Positions 48,500 through 62,700 of a DNA stretch of 64,000 nucleotides are shown one piece after another. The stretch comes from Paragonimus westermani. Its lineage: Eukaryota > Platyhelminthes > Trematoda > Plagiorchiida > Troglotrematidae. Made by a program: the position numbers and the translations under genes. The DNA is taken from positions 191,102-255,101 of the forward strand of contig QNGE01000129.1 in NCBI GenBank assembly GCA_008508345.1, written 5' to 3'. The notes under the pieces are model-generated. The model did no database searches. It was not told the DNA's origin and saw only the letters and a list, made by a program, of their open reading frames with translations. Position 1 is the stretch's first letter; every line of letters begins with the position of its first letter.

Positions 48500-49115
48500 A
48501 TGAAGCTCAGCCTCGTAAAGGACACAGAAACAAGATTCGGACAGAATCAGAGACCGATATATAGTTGGAATGGATTTTCGTGAACCCAATGGTTACACTG
48601 TAACTTTTGAGATTGCGCGTGAAGGCTGTGTTTGAGAAAGAGTTGTCGACCACAACGACTAGTCGATACTTAGATGGCCGGTGCATAACTGTCAAGAAAC
48701 TGCGCCAAGTACCCATTGGTATGAACTCAAATGAGAATTCGGAGTTACGGCAACTGTTTGCATATCGACTGATAGAATGTTATGCAAATGCAAAGACGAT
48801 TTGCTGGATAGATGAGACAAACTTCAATTTGTTTTGTACGAGCTCATTGGGACGTTCAATAAAAAGAACGATAGGATGTGTCTCTATAACAATTAGCCGA
48901 GGCCGTAATCTTCATTTTATTCGAGCTATGACACCAAGCTTGATAGTAGGCTGTACGACGAGGCGGGGAGCGTACAACAGCAGCAATTGCAAGGGCTGGC
49001 TACGAACCTTGCCAGATCAAATGAGGGTCAGGACACCCATGTCAAACATTGTGCTGATGTGTGACAACGCACCGTATCACACCTATCTGGAAAGTGTGTT
49101 TGCTGAGTAGTTATA
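48500..49115 (+). pseudogene. Mariner/IS630-type transposase, truncated
   Basis: The frame 48607-49110 is open for 167 codons. It has STTTTSRYLDG (end of the helix-turn-helix region), then ICWIDETNFNLF with the first catalytic Asp, a GRS motif, RGRNLHFIRAMT, and VLMCDNAPYH with the second catalytic Asp, the usual order in DDE_3-type transposases. The frame stops soon after, and the third acidic residue (normally in sPxLNPIE) is absent, so it cannot be active. Its relative is at 59080-59730. No terminal inverted repeats were found. Confidence 0.8.
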
Positions 49116-50995
49116 CCATGGAGGACACACTGATAAAAGGTATTGTTACGTTGAAAAATATAGGTAATAGCTAAGTTCCCAGAAGAATCTGTGTGCTAGA
49201 AAGATGAAGTGCAACTAAATACTGAAACACCTCTTGAAAGTTTTAGTTTCTGGAGGCACAGAAAGATACCTTTTGTTCGTTCAGTACAGTGAACGCATGT
49301 CGAACGATTGACCAGAGATCTCGATTGCCATCAATCGAGTGAAATTTTTCCAGGTGAAATTATGTTATCAAAGACAACCAGCCACCATTGTTGACAAAGT
49401 CAACGGTCTAACTACATGTTCAGATGACCTGTTGCTGCCATTTCAAAGGAAAACTTTTCAGATGGTGAAAGTGGATATTGCGCAAGGTAGATTATTAAAA
49501 AAAATCATGTGTTCTTTTTTTATAGTTTTATTTTTGTCCATTGTTTATCAGTTTAGGACAAACTAAAGAATCCTTGTAACGAGGACCTTCCGAGTAAAGG
49601 CAACTTCTTGTGTTCTTTCAAGTGAAATTATTTTAGAAGAGATTGCTGTGAAACGTTAGTTAAATTTTTAATGACAGTAAGTTTTACATAATTGAAAGAA
49701 CTTATTTGTACGGGGACAATTGTCCAAATTCTGCCCCACATTTGAATGAAATTCAGATTGGTATTAACAAACAGTTATCTGTTGTTTAGAACGTCAGTAT
49801 ACCCGAAAATAAGTGCCTTAAGATATGCGCTGTTTTCATCTCACATTTAATCAGTTTCAAACCCTGAAATGTTCTGACTGTATTTGACGCAGAATCCGTC
49901 CAACCAATAATGGTAAGTCATCACACATCTCACTGTTCATCTGGTACTATAAACAACCCTTCAAACTGCTTCACTTAAGAACCACCCATCAATGTTTACC
50001 ACCCAAAACGTTTAAACAATAAAAACAGTTTTAAGAATAATCTGCATATAACGAGTATCTTAGACACATGTTAGGCATGGGGTTTCAAAAACCATTTCAT
50101 CTGTAAATAAGTAGTCATTTACAACAACATGACAACTAGTTTTAGAGGCAAAACAGATAACAGCAAGAAAAATTCCACGGTCCAGGTACGAGTAACCCAG
50201 AGGAAAACGCTTGACAATCAAAGTTGTGTTTCACGCTGCTACATCGATTCTTCAGTTTTTTTCTTTCCTTAACTTTGGATTATCATATAACAGTAATAGT
50301 CTTGAACCGAAACACGAAGATCACCACTGTGAACCACTTTCCGAGAGCTTCTACAGGGAAAAGAATAACAGGATCAGAAAATGTCACAGTGAAATATTGC
50401 TTGAAACGAAAACTTAAAATATTAGGTAATTCCTTGGTTAGATCCTGGCGAGCTATAACTGAAAGTGTTAAAGGGCGTGCGATGTTCGGATCCTCTCACA
50501 GAAACATCATTAAGCGGTTCAATGAAGATTAATTACCGTACACAACTTTCATGGGACGCAGTCATCAAATGACACAGGTTGGTGTATTTGAGGTCAAACA
50601 ACACGATAATGGTTCCTATGTGTCAACTGGGACCAGGAAATGAACAGTCCAGGTGAGAGTATGGTTGAACAATTTCTGTTTACACATGTGACTGTGTGCG
50701 TGAACACCATGGCTAACTCTGTATCTATAAAAAACTTACCGGAATGTTTTACGGCTTAGGCAGACTATTTAAACCCAAGGTAGTACCGCGGTCAGTCGTC
50801 GACCATAGAGGAACTCCGCCCTACTAATGGTCCATATTTTTGTTTCGTATCACTAAACCTGTTGAGAAATGCGCATACCTATCCAAAACTCCAGATGACT
50901 GGTTACCGAGCCGAACGAACTAAGATGAAAGCAAGACGAAGGTTCAGTAATCTTTGGCGGCCCCCTTGTTTACGAATATTCTGCTGTTATAAGGT
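49116..50995. other. Unassigned stretch
   Basis: At 49354-49486 a plus-strand stretch between tttttccag and CGCAAG followed by gtagat is open for 44 codons, but I recognise nothing in it. The rest shows no supportable feature. Confidence 0.4.
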
Positions 50996-51660
50996 ATGAA
51001 TGCCGTTCATCAGTTTGTTGAGGTAGTCTGTTTGGCTGAAAGAATTGGCTCATCAGTTGATGAGATTGTAAAAGCCAAGGGGGTTCGCTTTTTGTCCGTC
51101 CTCTTGCCATTCAAAAGAATTCTTTATCAACAAACAACCACACCTGTAGCGGGATCGTCCATCTACTCCATCGTTGTTAACTTATTCGAACAAGATTTAG
51201 AAGAGTAACTACTGTCCAGCTTTCCAGGTTCATCCGGACTTTGGCAGAGGTATATTGATGATACGTTAACGGTGGTCAGCATTTGCACAACCGCTAACTT
51301 TGTTGGAGGTAAGTGTTTTTCATCCGCATGTTAAACATATGATCAAACGCAAATCAGTGGACCAAGGAGTGAATTTGTTGGATTGTAGAGTATGCAGAAT
51401 AGCTGATAGTAAGTTGACCATGAATGGGTATGGAAAATAACCTGATCCATTTAACACATTTCCTTTAGCTAAAATCGGCCAAAATAAACCGAAAGAGTAG
51501 GTGCGTCCAATCTGTTTCTCAGAGCCTTGTTCATAAACAGGTCCGAGGAGGAACCAGCGGAAGGATGCAAAATTGCTGAGTGAGCACTGCAGGCTGACCA
51601 GGTGTTAAGTCTAGCTACAGAGGTAATCTGGAGGAAGATCAATGAGCTCCGGTGTTAGAT
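50996..51660 (+). pseudogene. Penelope-like reverse transcriptase remnant
   Basis: The frame 50996-51208 ends with ILYQQTTTPVAGSSIYSIVV then NLFEQDLEE, a worn version of the fYxQxxGxPMGSPxSxxxAxLFMxxLE motif. After a stop, RYIDDTL follows at about 51248-51268 (the catalytic YxDD; here YIDD). About 90 bases on, VNLLDCRVCRIADSKLTMNG matches the (F)LDvlvcRtadgkLxxxvYRK motif of Penelope elements, and a shifted frame at about 51505 reads LFLRALFINRSEEEPAEG, like the thumb region. Stops and frame changes break it at least three times. No GIY-YIG part is attached. Confidence 0.75.
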
Positions 51661-54600
51661 GTTATCTGCGGTTATTTTGTACGGAATGAAGACACTGGAA
51701 GACGTTCAACGGGTTGTCATCCAGTACGTCGGAGTGAAGTTTCAAGTTGCCATTATGGTAAACGGGAAGTCAGTCCACCTAAGGGAGAAACGGTCCGTCT
51801 TGGTACTGTCAGACTGCGTGTGTTGAATTTAGTTGAAATGTTGTGCGCATCAAATTACATTTGAGCTGCAACAAGGAGTTTCTCAGCTGTGCTGATCAAA
51901 TAAAAAATGACTCAAACTTCGTTACATACGCCACCCTAGAACGAAAACAGTTTGCTTTCCACTGCATGATTCTGGGAAAAACTGTTCCCTTCACCACGAA
52001 AAAATGTCTTGTGGCAGAACCATTGTTGACCGTAGTTGCACCACATGCAGTGAACCGATCAGATAGTTTGAAACCGTCAGTAACCTGAGATGTGTTCACA
52101 GTGATATCATGTGAGAGAGGCTTGCCGTATTCCCGTCGACCACTTATCCTGGATAGTTCCCACACATACGCTCACAGACGCGCAATAACTGTCCAACATT
52201 AATTTCACATGGGGTCTTCGCTTTCTGACCACACTTGGCACGTGAACTAATCCATCCTAGATGTGATCGTTTTTTCACTTCGCACGTCAAAAATACCTGA
52301 AAATGCTACTCGATGATCACTTCCCATGGAATGTGTAGACTGCTATATATCTGCTGTAGATCAGCTGATAGAGTTTCCGAAGGAAAAGCAAAGGATTTAG
52401 GGAATTATAATTCTTGCCGTTTTCCTGTCATGTTCTATTCAAGGAATCACGTAATAATGACCATCAGCACATTCGACAATATATTTCCCCACATGTATTC
52501 TGCTTAAATGTTGGAAGTATCATCATCATATACTTGCATTTGAGACCGTACAGTCATAATCAGTACGGGCTATCAACCTGAATTTCTACAGTCCTAGAGT
52601 GTCAATAGGCCACAGGTTGCAACATAATTTACATTGAATCATCCAAACGAAAGGAAAAGAACCCAGTACGTAGACCTACATTTTGAATAGGATACGGTTA
52701 GTCTTGTCACTCCAGGCTCTCTGGGAATTGTTGGATGTTCCGGAAAATACAGCCTTATTCGAGCATTTACCGAATAGTTAACAAGTGAAGGATCTGTTGA
52801 GTTCACAAGACACCTCAAAGTCGTTGCCCATTTGCTTTTCAGAGCGGGTGGCAGTCATTATGTCCTACTGGAGAATTGTATTTATTCTCTTCTGATTCAG
52901 CTGCACAAAAGTGAGGAAAAACTTGCGTGACATCTTGAAAAAATGAGCAGCGTTAAACCTGTTCCAAAACGCAGTGAACACGAACCGCCTTCGACAGTTG
53001 TGAATGAGTTTAAGTGAGAAAAGTTCCGGTCTGAAATGAGTTTGATTTACGAAAATTTCCGTCAGTCCATACGTGGAAATTCTCATTATAAGTGGGAATT
53101 TGCTCCAGGTACTCCAAAATTTAAGTCATCTTTGACCGCCCATCCGTACCTCTGTATCTTCTAAAGTCCGACATATGATACAAAGGACGAAGCACCAGGC
53201 AAGGCTTTCGAGTGTGATCAGAGTAAAGGTCAACATCTGTAACTAATGTGCACTCAAGTGATACATCTGACATGCATTTGCGTAAGTCTGTTGTTAGCAG
53301 AATCCGCGTGTTCTGCTTCTGGAGGTTCGATAATCAGTTAAGTGCTGAACATTCAATATCAAATGATGTACATGTAACTTTCATTACACCATCTATTTTA
53401 TTTCCTATACGCCATAATAGTAACATGGGAAAAACGTTCCTGTTTCGTGACTGCGTTAACATTAACAGATGAAGTCATAAATGGTTACCACTGAACGTTT
53501 TTAATTAGATATGAAAACACAACTGAAGTTTTTCAGTAAGTTGCTTGTAGATTCGATTTCGCCTTCTGCTAGTCGTATTTACTTGATTGAAGCCGAACAA
53601 ATTCAGACACGGTGCTGAAGGTCCGGCTGTCTCATTTAAAAAATTTAACGAAAACTACATCTCAGGTTCTAAGTAGTTTGAATACACCTAGTTTCCGCTC
53701 TCATTAGCATTCATCAGTGGTGCGTACCCACATCAAGACCAGCATTTGAATTCCAATTCCCTTACGGTAACCGTTTTGATCGCTGCACTACTGATCTCAG
53801 ATGATATGTAGCCTCAATAAGAGTTCTATAAGCCCTGCCATTTGCTTGTCTACTTAGCAGTAATAAATTGGTTGCCCATAAATGGAAATAAATCCAGCGA
53901 TCTCACCTAGTGATTAGTTTTAGTGTGGGGTTATCCGGTGCAACCAACAAGTCGATTACCATATATTCTTTTAAGACGACCAGTAAACCTCTACGTTACC
54001 TACTAAGGAATGCGACACAAGTGAGATAGCGCAACCACTCCCAGTAAGGGGTCACTAACGTGAAGATTCTAACGTTGCAGTTATTTTTAGTTTTTTTTTT
54101 AACTAAGTACGAACTGTACGCAAATTATTTGCCTAGTCATAGTTTGAAGGATTATATTGTAGAATGCATCGTTTTTATCGCATGTAGCCCAAGCTCGATA
54201 TGAGCGGACACTTGCTGGCTTGGATGGGAGCCAACTGACCGACTCTAGTGCGTTCAATAAAAGAATTAAAACCTCTTTAACCGATGTTCTTCTGATCGGA
54301 CAAGAAGGTTGACCTAGTGTTCTCCGGCAGATTTTCAGGCAATCCTTATGCGGCTTTGTTTCATCTCGATTTTTGTGCATAGAAGGTTCTGGAAATAGAG
54401 GACCACTTTCGGTTAACCACCGCATCAAATTATAAGGAGCATCAAACATCGCAAATCTATAGGTTAGTACAAATTTCGAAAGTTGTTTACGGTGAAATTT
54501 ATGGAAACCTTCTGGTGACCTTTCTGTATACCGATTTTCAGAGCCACTCAGTGCTTGTAAAACCGATGTATATCACCTAGAATGAATGACACGTGAAATG

Positions 54601-56091
54601 AATTAGAAATTGTTTTGAAATATGCCCGTCAGCATAACCTAACACAATGAAATGTACAGTTGAATTTTATCTTTCCCGTAAAAGTGACCTTCGCACATGA
54701 GGTGAAAAACCATGCAGTTTTCGGGTTTGATTAAAGCAGGTTCAGGCAGCAGCGTCATTTTTTCCTGTTCATCACGCCTACTACAGCTGCCTAAAAAGAT
54801 ACGTACAAACTACACAGCTATGTGCTTTTGATGTAATAAAGACTTCTTGAAAGCAAGGAGATAAATACACACCAGTTAGTGATATTTTTGAGCCTATGTA
54901 ATAGACGGTATACCTAGTCCGTTGGTGAGTGCACAGACTGGAGCTCAGTCTTCCACATCACAGTGCGAGATTACGGTTTACTAAGGCCATGGAAATTGGT
55001 GAGTTAAATGCAAATTCTTCGTTCACAACTAATATTCTTTGCAATTCAGACTGCAAGTAATCCGTAATTTTATAATGTACACTACAATTACTGTCCGCTG
55101 TAAAGCAACAACTTCTACGTCATTCATTACAAAGGTGCTGCATATAAAGCTGTCACTACAGGGTTTTCTACAATCCTATTGAAATGCAAATGGTGTACAC
55201 GTTAGCCAGCAATATAAACGCCATTGAAAGCTCTCATATGCTAAACCATTTATTCTGGGTGAGTGTCACTTCGACATACAGTAAATGACTGCTTATTTAT
55301 CCTACATTTTCGACCCCAGTAGCGTTTACTTAGGTGAATTAGTTACGAAAACCATTCAAAATCAGAATAGGTTCACGGTAACCCACGGTTTACGCCTCCA
55401 GCGGCTCACTTACCTGGGTACTACATTTGTCTGTCCCAAATCACCAAGTCTTTATTTTATGGTGGAAAATTGAGTATAAAAGTCGTGATACTCTTCTGAG
55501 TGGATCCTTTGAATCACCTAAAGAGATAGGTTTCATGTATTCTGTGTCGTACGTGCGTCAACACAGATCGTTTGAATAACATTTTACTGACCGTTGAAGC
55601 CAGTAGCAAACTTTCATTACGCATATTAGAAAACTGATTTGTTTCGTAGCACCTCTCGTTAGAAACCTGTTCCACGTTCTTTACACGGATGATACGAAGT
55701 TGGTCGTGCCGGTATGCCGGTAGCTGACTATTGATCAACAACGATAATGCATGAACAATTGTTCAGGCAGCCCGATTAAGCTTGCGTCTGGTTTTTACAA
55801 AGTGTTACAAGTCTAATCTTCTTTCGACTCTGGCTATCAACTAGCAGCATGTCCAGGTGGTTATGGCAGGAATTAAAATTGTTTACCATTTGCCACTTCC
55901 TTGTGGACTAATAACACAGGAATCAGCAAACGTGTCTTTTTCAAACCCTAAGTTCGATTCAAAGCGTACTTCCGTGTTCATATTTTAAGGAAAGTTACCT
56001 GAAGTGGTTGAAACCTTAATTTTTACAACTTGTTTGTAACGCTACTTTCTTCTTAATCCGATGAATAAGAATTGTAGACCTTGGTGCTAAG
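51661..56091. other. Unassigned stretch
   Basis: Opposing open frames at 51843-52165 and a minus-strand frame of 116 codons at 54099-54449 have no recognised domain. I see no clear RNA gene or repeat. Confidence 0.4.
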
Positions 56092-56250
56092 GCAATTTTG
56101 ACTGTCCTCAATTCGTTGCTGGATTATGCTATTCAATATCCTCTCCCTAACCTGGGGTACGACTTCGATAGAAGTCGACTATCCACCTTTGGCTATAATT
56201 GGAAGCCGTACTCAAAACTATCCATCCTCGAAGACATTTATCAACAATCA
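56092..56250 (+). CDS. Possible exon, unknown protein
   Basis: Plus strand: ttggtgctaag precedes GCAATTTTG and AACAATCA precedes gtaagtg. The stretch is exactly 53 codons in phase 0 at both ends (AILTVLNSLLDYAIQYPLPN, later KPYSKLSILEDIYQQS). Composition and splice signals look like a real exon, and the phase symmetry helps. I do not recognise the family, and no neighbouring exon is evident; a fragment of a mobile element is also possible. Confidence 0.35.
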
Positions 56251-59080
56251 GTAAGTGTTAGATTCAGGTTTGTTTATTAGCAAGAAAACAGTGCATTCGA
56301 TTCAGATATCGTTTTTCTCATCATTTCTGTTGACTGTACGTAAACATGTATTGTTAGCTGGTTCTTCCTCCATACGGTTTGGTTGATTTTAAATCGTAGA
56401 ATACGAAAGGAAAGAGGGAAAAGATGAGCTACAAGGTAATCTTTGCGAAGCAGCATGCAAAAAAATTACATGTAAACCTTATAGAATAAACCACTCCCGA
56501 CCAGGCACAGCGTCGTTACCAATCAAAGGTTTTGTTGTCCTTCGGACCAAATGCAGCAAGTTGCTTCGACTCCTCTGGTTTGAATAACAGTGTGAAACTT
56601 CAGACGTTCAAAACTGTGTGCTTGAAGTACTCCGGTTACTGATTAACACTTGTGATCAAGTTTCACACACCGCAGCCCAAACATGGGCGGAGGAGTTGAT
56701 AATCGTTTAGACGCCCAAGTCTTCTCTCGAGTAAGATTAGGGCAGACATTTTTATATTAGAAGCGAAGTAAATACTTCTAGGGAAACTTGTAACTCAATG
56801 GTAAATTTATCTGAAGTAACTCTGATATCTTTCACCTAGATCGCAAGGGTTTTGTGTAGAATCCTCTATTTACTATCTCACGGACTTCAAATGGTCATCC
56901 TATGTCTGTCATTCTAATTCTGCGTTTACAATATCGTAAAAAATCCATCCGTTAGTCGGTTTTAATGGTCGTTATCTCGAACTGTCTATCGTAATGCCAT
57001 TATAAATAACAGTTGTGTACTTGGGGCAAGATTCCTTGCAACAATTCAGTAGCCTGTGGTTGTACAATCTAGAGTGTTGTTGTCTTGGATTCCTTGTCAC
57101 ATGTATGTACCAAGGGATGCCACAAGGTACAGCACTTGGTGAATGGTTCTGCACGCCAAATATGATATTGATTAGTATTTATAGTTGAGGTGTACATCTC
57201 TTTGGTAGAGACATTCGTATGGGCTAATGCAATGGAATGCGAACTATTCCAAGAACTAGAATTTGACGATTGTTGCAACTTGATTACTATATGCTAACTA
57301 AATCAGCGGTATCAATGCTGAATTAACACAAAGCTAAACAAAACATATTGCACCATACGTGGGGCTGCATTCTTGTGCACATCTGTTTGACACACTTATT
57401 TTGTTGAGATGGACGAAGCTATCCCACATTTCACAATTCCACAGTCAAAGATGTCAAATGTCATTTACACAATTAGCTGTTGACCGAAACCTATTCGTCG
57501 GTTAATGACCAACCTATTAGAATGGTGAGAACATGTTTGAAATTTTTGTGGATTTTTCACCTTTCCTTTTAATCACTTCCAACCTATGTATACACGATTT
57601 TGTGCGGTAAGTCCAAAAGTAGCGTAACAGCATAATTCTACTCGTTTGTTAACTTGATGAGGCTTTGGAGATTGTGAGATCAGAGCCACTATATTTTGAG
57701 CAGATCATCTTCTCAAAGCGTACATACACTTAGGGTTAAACTAAAAACGAGTAATCAATACTGCCGGTAAAATGACGACAGCTCGATTTGACAGCGTTCT
57801 TGTCTTATGATATCTTTTTGTGTACGTGTCAACGAACCGCATCTGTTCACGGTGTACTGCCCAAAGGGTGACCGAACAGATGCACATGAACGTTTCATAA
57901 TTCGAATCATTGGGATCACTAAAAGCTTGTAGGTTCAGGGAAGTTTTCAATGTACAAGTGACTCCGTAGGAAATGGCGTTCAGGGATCAAAGTGCAAAAA
58001 TATCGATGCGATGACGTTCGTTTTAAAAGAGATAAGGGCCAAAGAATCACGAAACATATTGCAGCCGGATGAGGATAAAATGCAGAATGAGAACTGTAAC
58101 TCAAGAATTTACCTCAAAAGATGAATTAGGTGCGTTTCACTGGATATGCACATAGGACATTTGCATTAGAGGCTGTATAGTATTCCATAATTTTCGGGGC
58201 TGCACTGCTGGTTTCGAGGACCCAGTGTAAAATCAAAGACAACGCACTGATTCACCGTTCAGCCATTCAATGATAAATTATGGCAAAAGAATCAGGCGAG
58301 ATATTTTATGTTGGACAGACACTATTGCAAAAGGAATGTTGTTGAGCGTACCTTTAAATTGTGATTCGGATTGAACTTGGAAAAGTGTTCATAGGCTATA
58401 TTAAATGTTATAAACTCTTGAAGGCCAAAATAAAACTGCCCCTGTCGTGTCGGTAGTGTATGACGAGTGAACCCGGTTTGCAAGTTTTCTGGGAATAGGA
58501 AGGTTTTTGAAGAGTCAGATTACGCTTTGCACTCCCACGCTACCCTTTCTCAATCAGATTGAGAAACAGTAAGAGATATAAGGAAAAAACCACTCACCGT
58601 GAATAACTGTCTTAACCAGTATTACAGTTATAAGTTATTGCATTCTTACTGTTTTCTGTCTGCTGAAACAAGAGTATAGATCAGGGTAAATGTAGGAAAC
58701 ACTACATCTTTTCCCACACTGGGTTCTCTGCTGTACAGAAGGATTAATCTTTTATGTGAAAGCCTTTCGTTTTAGGGCAGTAGAATTTCTTAATTTTATT
58801 TTCATACTATGGAAGTGGTCTAGTGGAGTCATGGTTTTCAGTCTTTTTCAGTCCGACTGCATATATTGGCTGCTGCTATAAAACGACTGTTGGAGAGAAC
58901 ACTTGAGTTGTCAAAAGCGTCATGTGGCCCTTAGGATGCAAAGAACAGGAACCAATGAATGTCGTCAATCATTCTGTTGACCTACAACAGGTGCGCAGTC
59001 AAGTTGCCTCGTAAACGTGTTTGCGTATTCCAAAATCAGTCATGCGTGATAGACGCAAATACAGTCACACCGGTCCGAAT
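56251..59080. other. Unassigned stretch
   Basis: Several short minus-strand open frames (56972-57278, 57741-58104) without known domains. Sequence from about 58940 may be the start of the transposon described next. Confidence 0.45.
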
Positions 59081-59082
59081 AC

Positions 59083-59730
59083 TCACTGACGCACTATCGA
59101 AGCTTTCGAAAGAGGCGATGATTGGTGCAGGGTAGCTTGCCTAAATGGAGTCAGCTGCAAGACCGCGTATTCCTGACTCCATGTCGATTGCATCGTGTAC
59201 GAAACGCAATACCGCAGAGGACGAGGAAGCGAAATTTTGGACGAATCGGATAACCACATGATAAAGAAGTGCTTCTCCATGAGCTCGACAGTGGCCTTGC
59301 ATTTTCGAAAATGCTTGCAAAAGCAAAGTTTGCAAAAGAGGTATCTACAACTACTATCAGTCGATATTTGAACGGGGCGGTTCACCATTGTGAAGAAGTT
59401 GTGCCCTATTCCATTAAGCACGAACACCAATGAGAACCGGGTTGTAAGACGACATTTTGTCTAGAGACTGTTGGAGGGTTATGCAAGCCCCGAGACTTTT
59501 TGTTGGTTTGATGAGACGAACTTCAGTTTGATTTACATAAGGTCAATGGAACGTTGCTTGAAGGGAAAATTGGAATTCCGGTCACTAGTAAATCTGAACG
59601 AACGCGTTTGCCAATTAAGTGACGCACGGTCGTTGGCCACAGTAATGCCGCCATTTGATAGTCGACTGAACTGGAATAAGGTGTTCTACTGCACAGAGAA
59701 AAGAGTTACACTGTTCGTCTAACTTCAGGT
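59083..59730 (+). pseudogene. Mariner/IS630-type transposase, second decayed copy
   Basis: Plus-strand pieces in changing frames: RGRGSEILDESDNHMIKKC (helix-turn-helix region, about 59213-59270), then STTTISRYLNG (about 59345-59377), and after a frame break ETFCWFDETNFSLIYIRSMER (from about 59489), with the first catalytic Asp. The rest fades after about 59600. The shared blocks TTTxSRYLxG and CWxDETNF tie it to the copy at 48.6 kb. A 115-codon minus-strand open frame over it is an antisense shadow. Confidence 0.75.
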
Positions 59731-62700
59731 AACTGGGGCAGGCCGGGTCCAGAGTGAATTTTATCTGCTACGGGATACTTGAAGACTAATGACAATGGAA
59801 GTGCACAAACAAGACAGTCGGATTTATTATCCTGTCAGTGGATATGACTGCCAGCGCATCGGCATCGATCCCAAACGGTCGTCAAAACGCTCACAGAGTC
59901 CTATTTTATACTGCACATTTGAACAACCATATGGTTTGTGTCCTCGCGTGTTGCTATCTAACAGCCCCCATTGTTAACGAACAAAATAATGCCGTTTGGT
60001 AGCGATGACGACACTATGTAGCTGGCCAAATACTTTGTAGTACTGGACCACCTATGTTAATGCTATTAATCTGGCTTCAGTCTAGGAATTGTTCGCTAAT
60101 CATTTACGAGCTCATTCCACTTATCACAACTCCGGATCAAAATGCTAGTACGGTTTTAGTGCAATGCCACAGGCATCAATCTACTAGATGCACAGTACAA
60201 GCATACTCTTCTTGGTATGTGTTGGCAGATGAAGGGTTCTTGGTTTCAACCTATCTTACCAGAAATTCAAGTCTATTCATCAAGCTTACAGAATATGCAG
60301 GTTCTCGGCCATATTGGATGATGTGACTTACTTATTAGGCTTTATTAATCATCTTCAGCTTGTTCTGTGGACTCATTAGATTACTTTAAACAGTGGGTCT
60401 CATTATTAGGTGCCGCCACCTTGATGGACAAATTACTGCGAAAGGCATTTGATAAAGTGCTGCCGCCAGTAAGTATCCCACGACTTCCTATTCCGGTATC
60501 CAATATTAAAGCTTTTCAATGAAACTTTCTTTCAGCTTGAGTAACATCGGTGACGACATCGTTGAAGAATAAATTGAACCATCGAACAGCACGTGTTTAA
60601 TACCTGAACTTTGGATTTTTTAATGTATTATATAACCAATAGCAGTCAGTATGTGCAACAAATGCGGTGGTATTTTCGAAAGCAGTCACTTGGTCTACTC
60701 AGGTAGCTTAAAAACTTGAATTAAGTGCACTCGAATAAGGCAAGTGAAATCGTGATGTATTGCTGGATATTTATTGGCAAACGTCTTAAGTGAAGTTCAC
60801 CACCAACCATGTGTCAACAGTCCACAACAAGACAGTGGCTGTAGCAAGATTGATGCAAAATTTCAGCACTGATCGTCAATTGTGAATAACCCAACTCCAT
60901 TGGCAATTGTCTAATCTTATCGATAGCATGTTAGGGCCGATATACGGTTTACTCTGTCAGCTTACGTCATTTTCAGAGTAATTCGTTCTATTGATAACCC
61001 TTTTCAAAGAAGAACAAATGAGACAATCCCAAATGTGGAGGCAACGTTAAACAGTAAACTATCCGTTATTCATCACAGTTGGAGGAGTTAGTTTGGTCAG
61101 TACATAGGTGTCTGTTGATCACTAACGTTCAGTCAAACAAGGGACAAACTGGGTTAACAATAAACTTTTCTAAAACGCTTCCAAGTAGAAAGGGAGGAAG
61201 ATGAACATTCGTGTTTTTGACAGGACTATCTGGAAGAGAAACATCTTGTGTTCCACTGTCTCTCCATGAAAAAACAAGTGAGAAGTCAAGATTAATGAGT
61301 CTTCAACACTTGTTTGGGGGCTTCCTGTAAAACCTTATACATGAGGAAACCATACTTTATGAAACGACTTGAAATGACATTCCGTTTCGTTTTTACTGGC
61401 CATTATTCAGAAAAAAAGACTCTGTTGTAACAGCAACACATTAATATGTTCCCAATCATCAGAAAGCAACACATTAAATCTGGGGAAGTATCTGTCAGAT
61501 ATCAACTACCAGTTACGCTCATATCGTTCACCAGGAAATTATATGCTCTGTTGCATTGCTCTGTTGCATGTCTTTTCATTAGTCACCGCGTGTGTATAGT
61601 TAGGTTTGCTGCTAAACAGTTCCATACAAAATATGCGAAAGCTTCTGAACACGACCCTCACGTACAGATCCTCTGAAAGTTCACCATGGCATCTGATTTC
61701 CGTGCATGCGTCACCATCTTTAGTCTTCGAGGATACTCACTAGTTTCTTTGGGTAGCATACAACACTCCTATTCATAGGTTCTTAAACTGCTGGATACCA
61801 GTTGGTAGACTATCAACGACTGACAGTATGTAATTTAAGTTGACAATTGATTTCTGGCTCGCTCTTCGGGCATGCAGTGTCACTCCGTTAATTCACTCTC
61901 TCTTGATCACATTGTGTTGACACCCTGTCCGGTTGTTCACAATGGGCGTTGATGCACCTAAACGATGAACGGTGGAATCATGGAACTACGAAGCTGGACA
62001 ATGTTCTCTAGTGAATGAAGAGTACCTCATTCATGGGCACTACGAAGTTATGTGCTGTCTTCTTCTTACTGAAAGCACTAATTGCTGAGGTTGTTGGGTA
62101 GTTTACGTTTTCGCTGAACTCATTCGTGAAAATCACTGCTAGTGTAAACGGCTAGGCTTGAAGAATTGAAAAACCGGACGTCAAGATCGCGTGGGAACAG
62201 ACTCACTAGCCGAGTCAGATGATCCTAGTGAGAAACCACATGAAAATCTTGTGTGCAAACTGGGGGTGAAATTAACATACAACACAGACGAACGCGCCAC
62301 GAAATCTTCTTCGTATAGCACAATTTTAAATTTATCACGGTTACGTGGCCAAGCCCAGACGGTACACTTTTAGTTAAGTGATAAATATCCTAGATATCTG
62401 ATTCACAAATTGTTCCCACCTTGCTGATCGGAACGCCATAGTTTACTTTAATATATCCACTCGACCGATTAACGTGACACGGCAGAACATCAAAACTATG
62501 AGATATTTTGATGCACACTTTGTCCAACCTACACCGCTCGACCAATTTTCACCCCTCCTAGATTCGTCGGATAGATGTGGTCCGTATATGATATGGCAAG
62601 CAGTGAGGTGGTCGCTCAATAATTCCCCTGTTAATTTATCTTAGTAATTCGACCAGGAATTCGAATGAGCCTGATCTTTGACGACATGTGAATGTCGAAC

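Noticed and set aside
59083..59430. 115-codon minus-strand open frame as a gene
   Set aside because: It is antisense to the decayed transposase, which has recognisable motifs on the plus strand.
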